A DNA stretch of 64,000 nucleotides from Haloprofundus halobius. GTDB taxonomy: Archaea; Halobacteriota; Halobacteria; Halobacteriales; Haloferacaceae. Every line of letters begins with the position of its first letter. Position 1 is the stretch's first letter. The stretch is from the NCBI RefSeq assembly GCF_020097835.1, contig NZ_CP083666.1, forward strand, positions 2,418,001 to 2,482,000. Direction: 5' to 3'. Both the position numbers and the translations under genes were made by a program. Below the pieces are notes generated by a model. That model searched no databases, was not told the DNA's origin, and was given only the letters and a program-made list of their open reading frames with translations. This document shows, one piece after another, positions 63,774 through 64,000 of the stretch.

Positions 63774-64000
63774 ATGGTCATCTCGCGATTCATCTCGCAA
63801 CTCGTCTCGGCCGCCTGGGCGATGCTGCCCGCCTACGTTCCGAACAACGCTGCGGTTCTCTCCGGCGGCGGCGACCCGATAGACGGCGGACGAATGTGGG
63901 GCGACCGCCGACTGCTCGGCGACGGGAAGACGTGGCGCGGAACGGCCGTCGGGAGCGTCGTCGGCGTCCTCCTCGCCGTCGTTCTCAACCTCGTCCGCGA
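63774..64000 (+). CDS. carS: CDP-archaeol synthase CarS (3' end outside window)
   Basis: About 75 codons are visible: [42 protein letters not shown] and a hydrophobic helix ([16 protein letters not shown]). DPIDGG and GDGKTWRG are the CarS signature, an enzyme that makes CDP-archaeol from 2,3-bis-O-geranylgeranylglycerol phosphate and CTP at the membrane. A GATTAAAT box about 27 bases upstream favours the ATG at 63774 over an in-frame ATG 24 bases earlier. Confidence 0.92.
   Translation, partial: MVISRFISQLVSAAWAMLPAYVPNNAAVLSGGGDPIDGGRMWGDRRLLGDGKTWRGTAVGSVVGVLLAVVLNLVR

Overview
The window is a stretch of a haloarchaeal chromosome, most probably a member of the Haloferacales. The evidence is very high GC coding sequence, strongly acidic proteins rich in Asp and Glu, TATA boxes centred about 27 bases before start codons (leaderless transcripts), and archaeal information-processing genes: PCNA, aRF1, RLI/ABCE1, HTH-riboflavin kinase, archaeal SepF and CarS. 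I see no rRNA, tRNA, CRISPR array, insertion sequence or prophage. Almost all of the DNA is packed protein-coding genes, read on both strands.

Region by region. 1-7 kb: an ABC ATPase with a secreted CARDB-like partner, an RNB-domain exoribonuclease, a PUA RNA-binding protein, a DUF1028 protein, and a membrane GT2 glycosyltransferase. 7-16.5 kb: sepF, then two tandem CmcI-like methyltransferase paralogues that separate sepF from uvrA, then a BNR/Asp-box protein, a geranylgeranyl-reductase-family flavoprotein and YgfZ. 16.5-28 kb: small haloarchaeal proteins, an SDR, Usp, AIM24, a ROK glucokinase, a Tat/PGF-CTERM LVIVD protein, a CBS/DUF21 protein, NifU-like, FAU-1 and a PrsW-like protease. 28-39 kb: a UvrD-type helicase, M24 peptidase, riboflavin synthase, a low-GC membrane protein, two tandem M32 carboxypeptidases and an FAD oxidoreductase. 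39-50 kb: PCNA, M20 peptidase, two extremely acidic proteins with a DUF2243 protein, Mn catalase, a PIN-ATPase-KH protein, and an EMC6-like/RLI pair. 50-64 kb: archaemetzincin, UPF0146, a HAD hydrolase, NpdG, aRF1, a MinD-like ATPase with an acidic tail, ArgS, HTH-RibK with RibB, an epimerase, IlvE, DUF502, proline dehydrogenase and the start of CarS.

Functional links: riboflavin/FMN synthesis is spread over ribE, the HTH-ribK/ribB pair and F420/flavin enzymes. Translation is represented by RLI, aRF1, ArgS and FAU-1, DNA repair and replication by UvrA, PCNA and the helicase, and isoprenoid lipid synthesis by CarS and the reductase.

The most unusual signals are non-coding. A 316-base intergenic element at 18341-18656 has 60-base inverted arms whose internal hairpins differ by compensatory changes. 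A second, different element family is present twice (33613-33848 and 35559-35799), each copy directly downstream of one of the tandem M32 genes, again with a covarying hairpin. An echo of the last nine codons of the glucokinase gene lies 33 bases after its stop codon and differs only at third codon positions.
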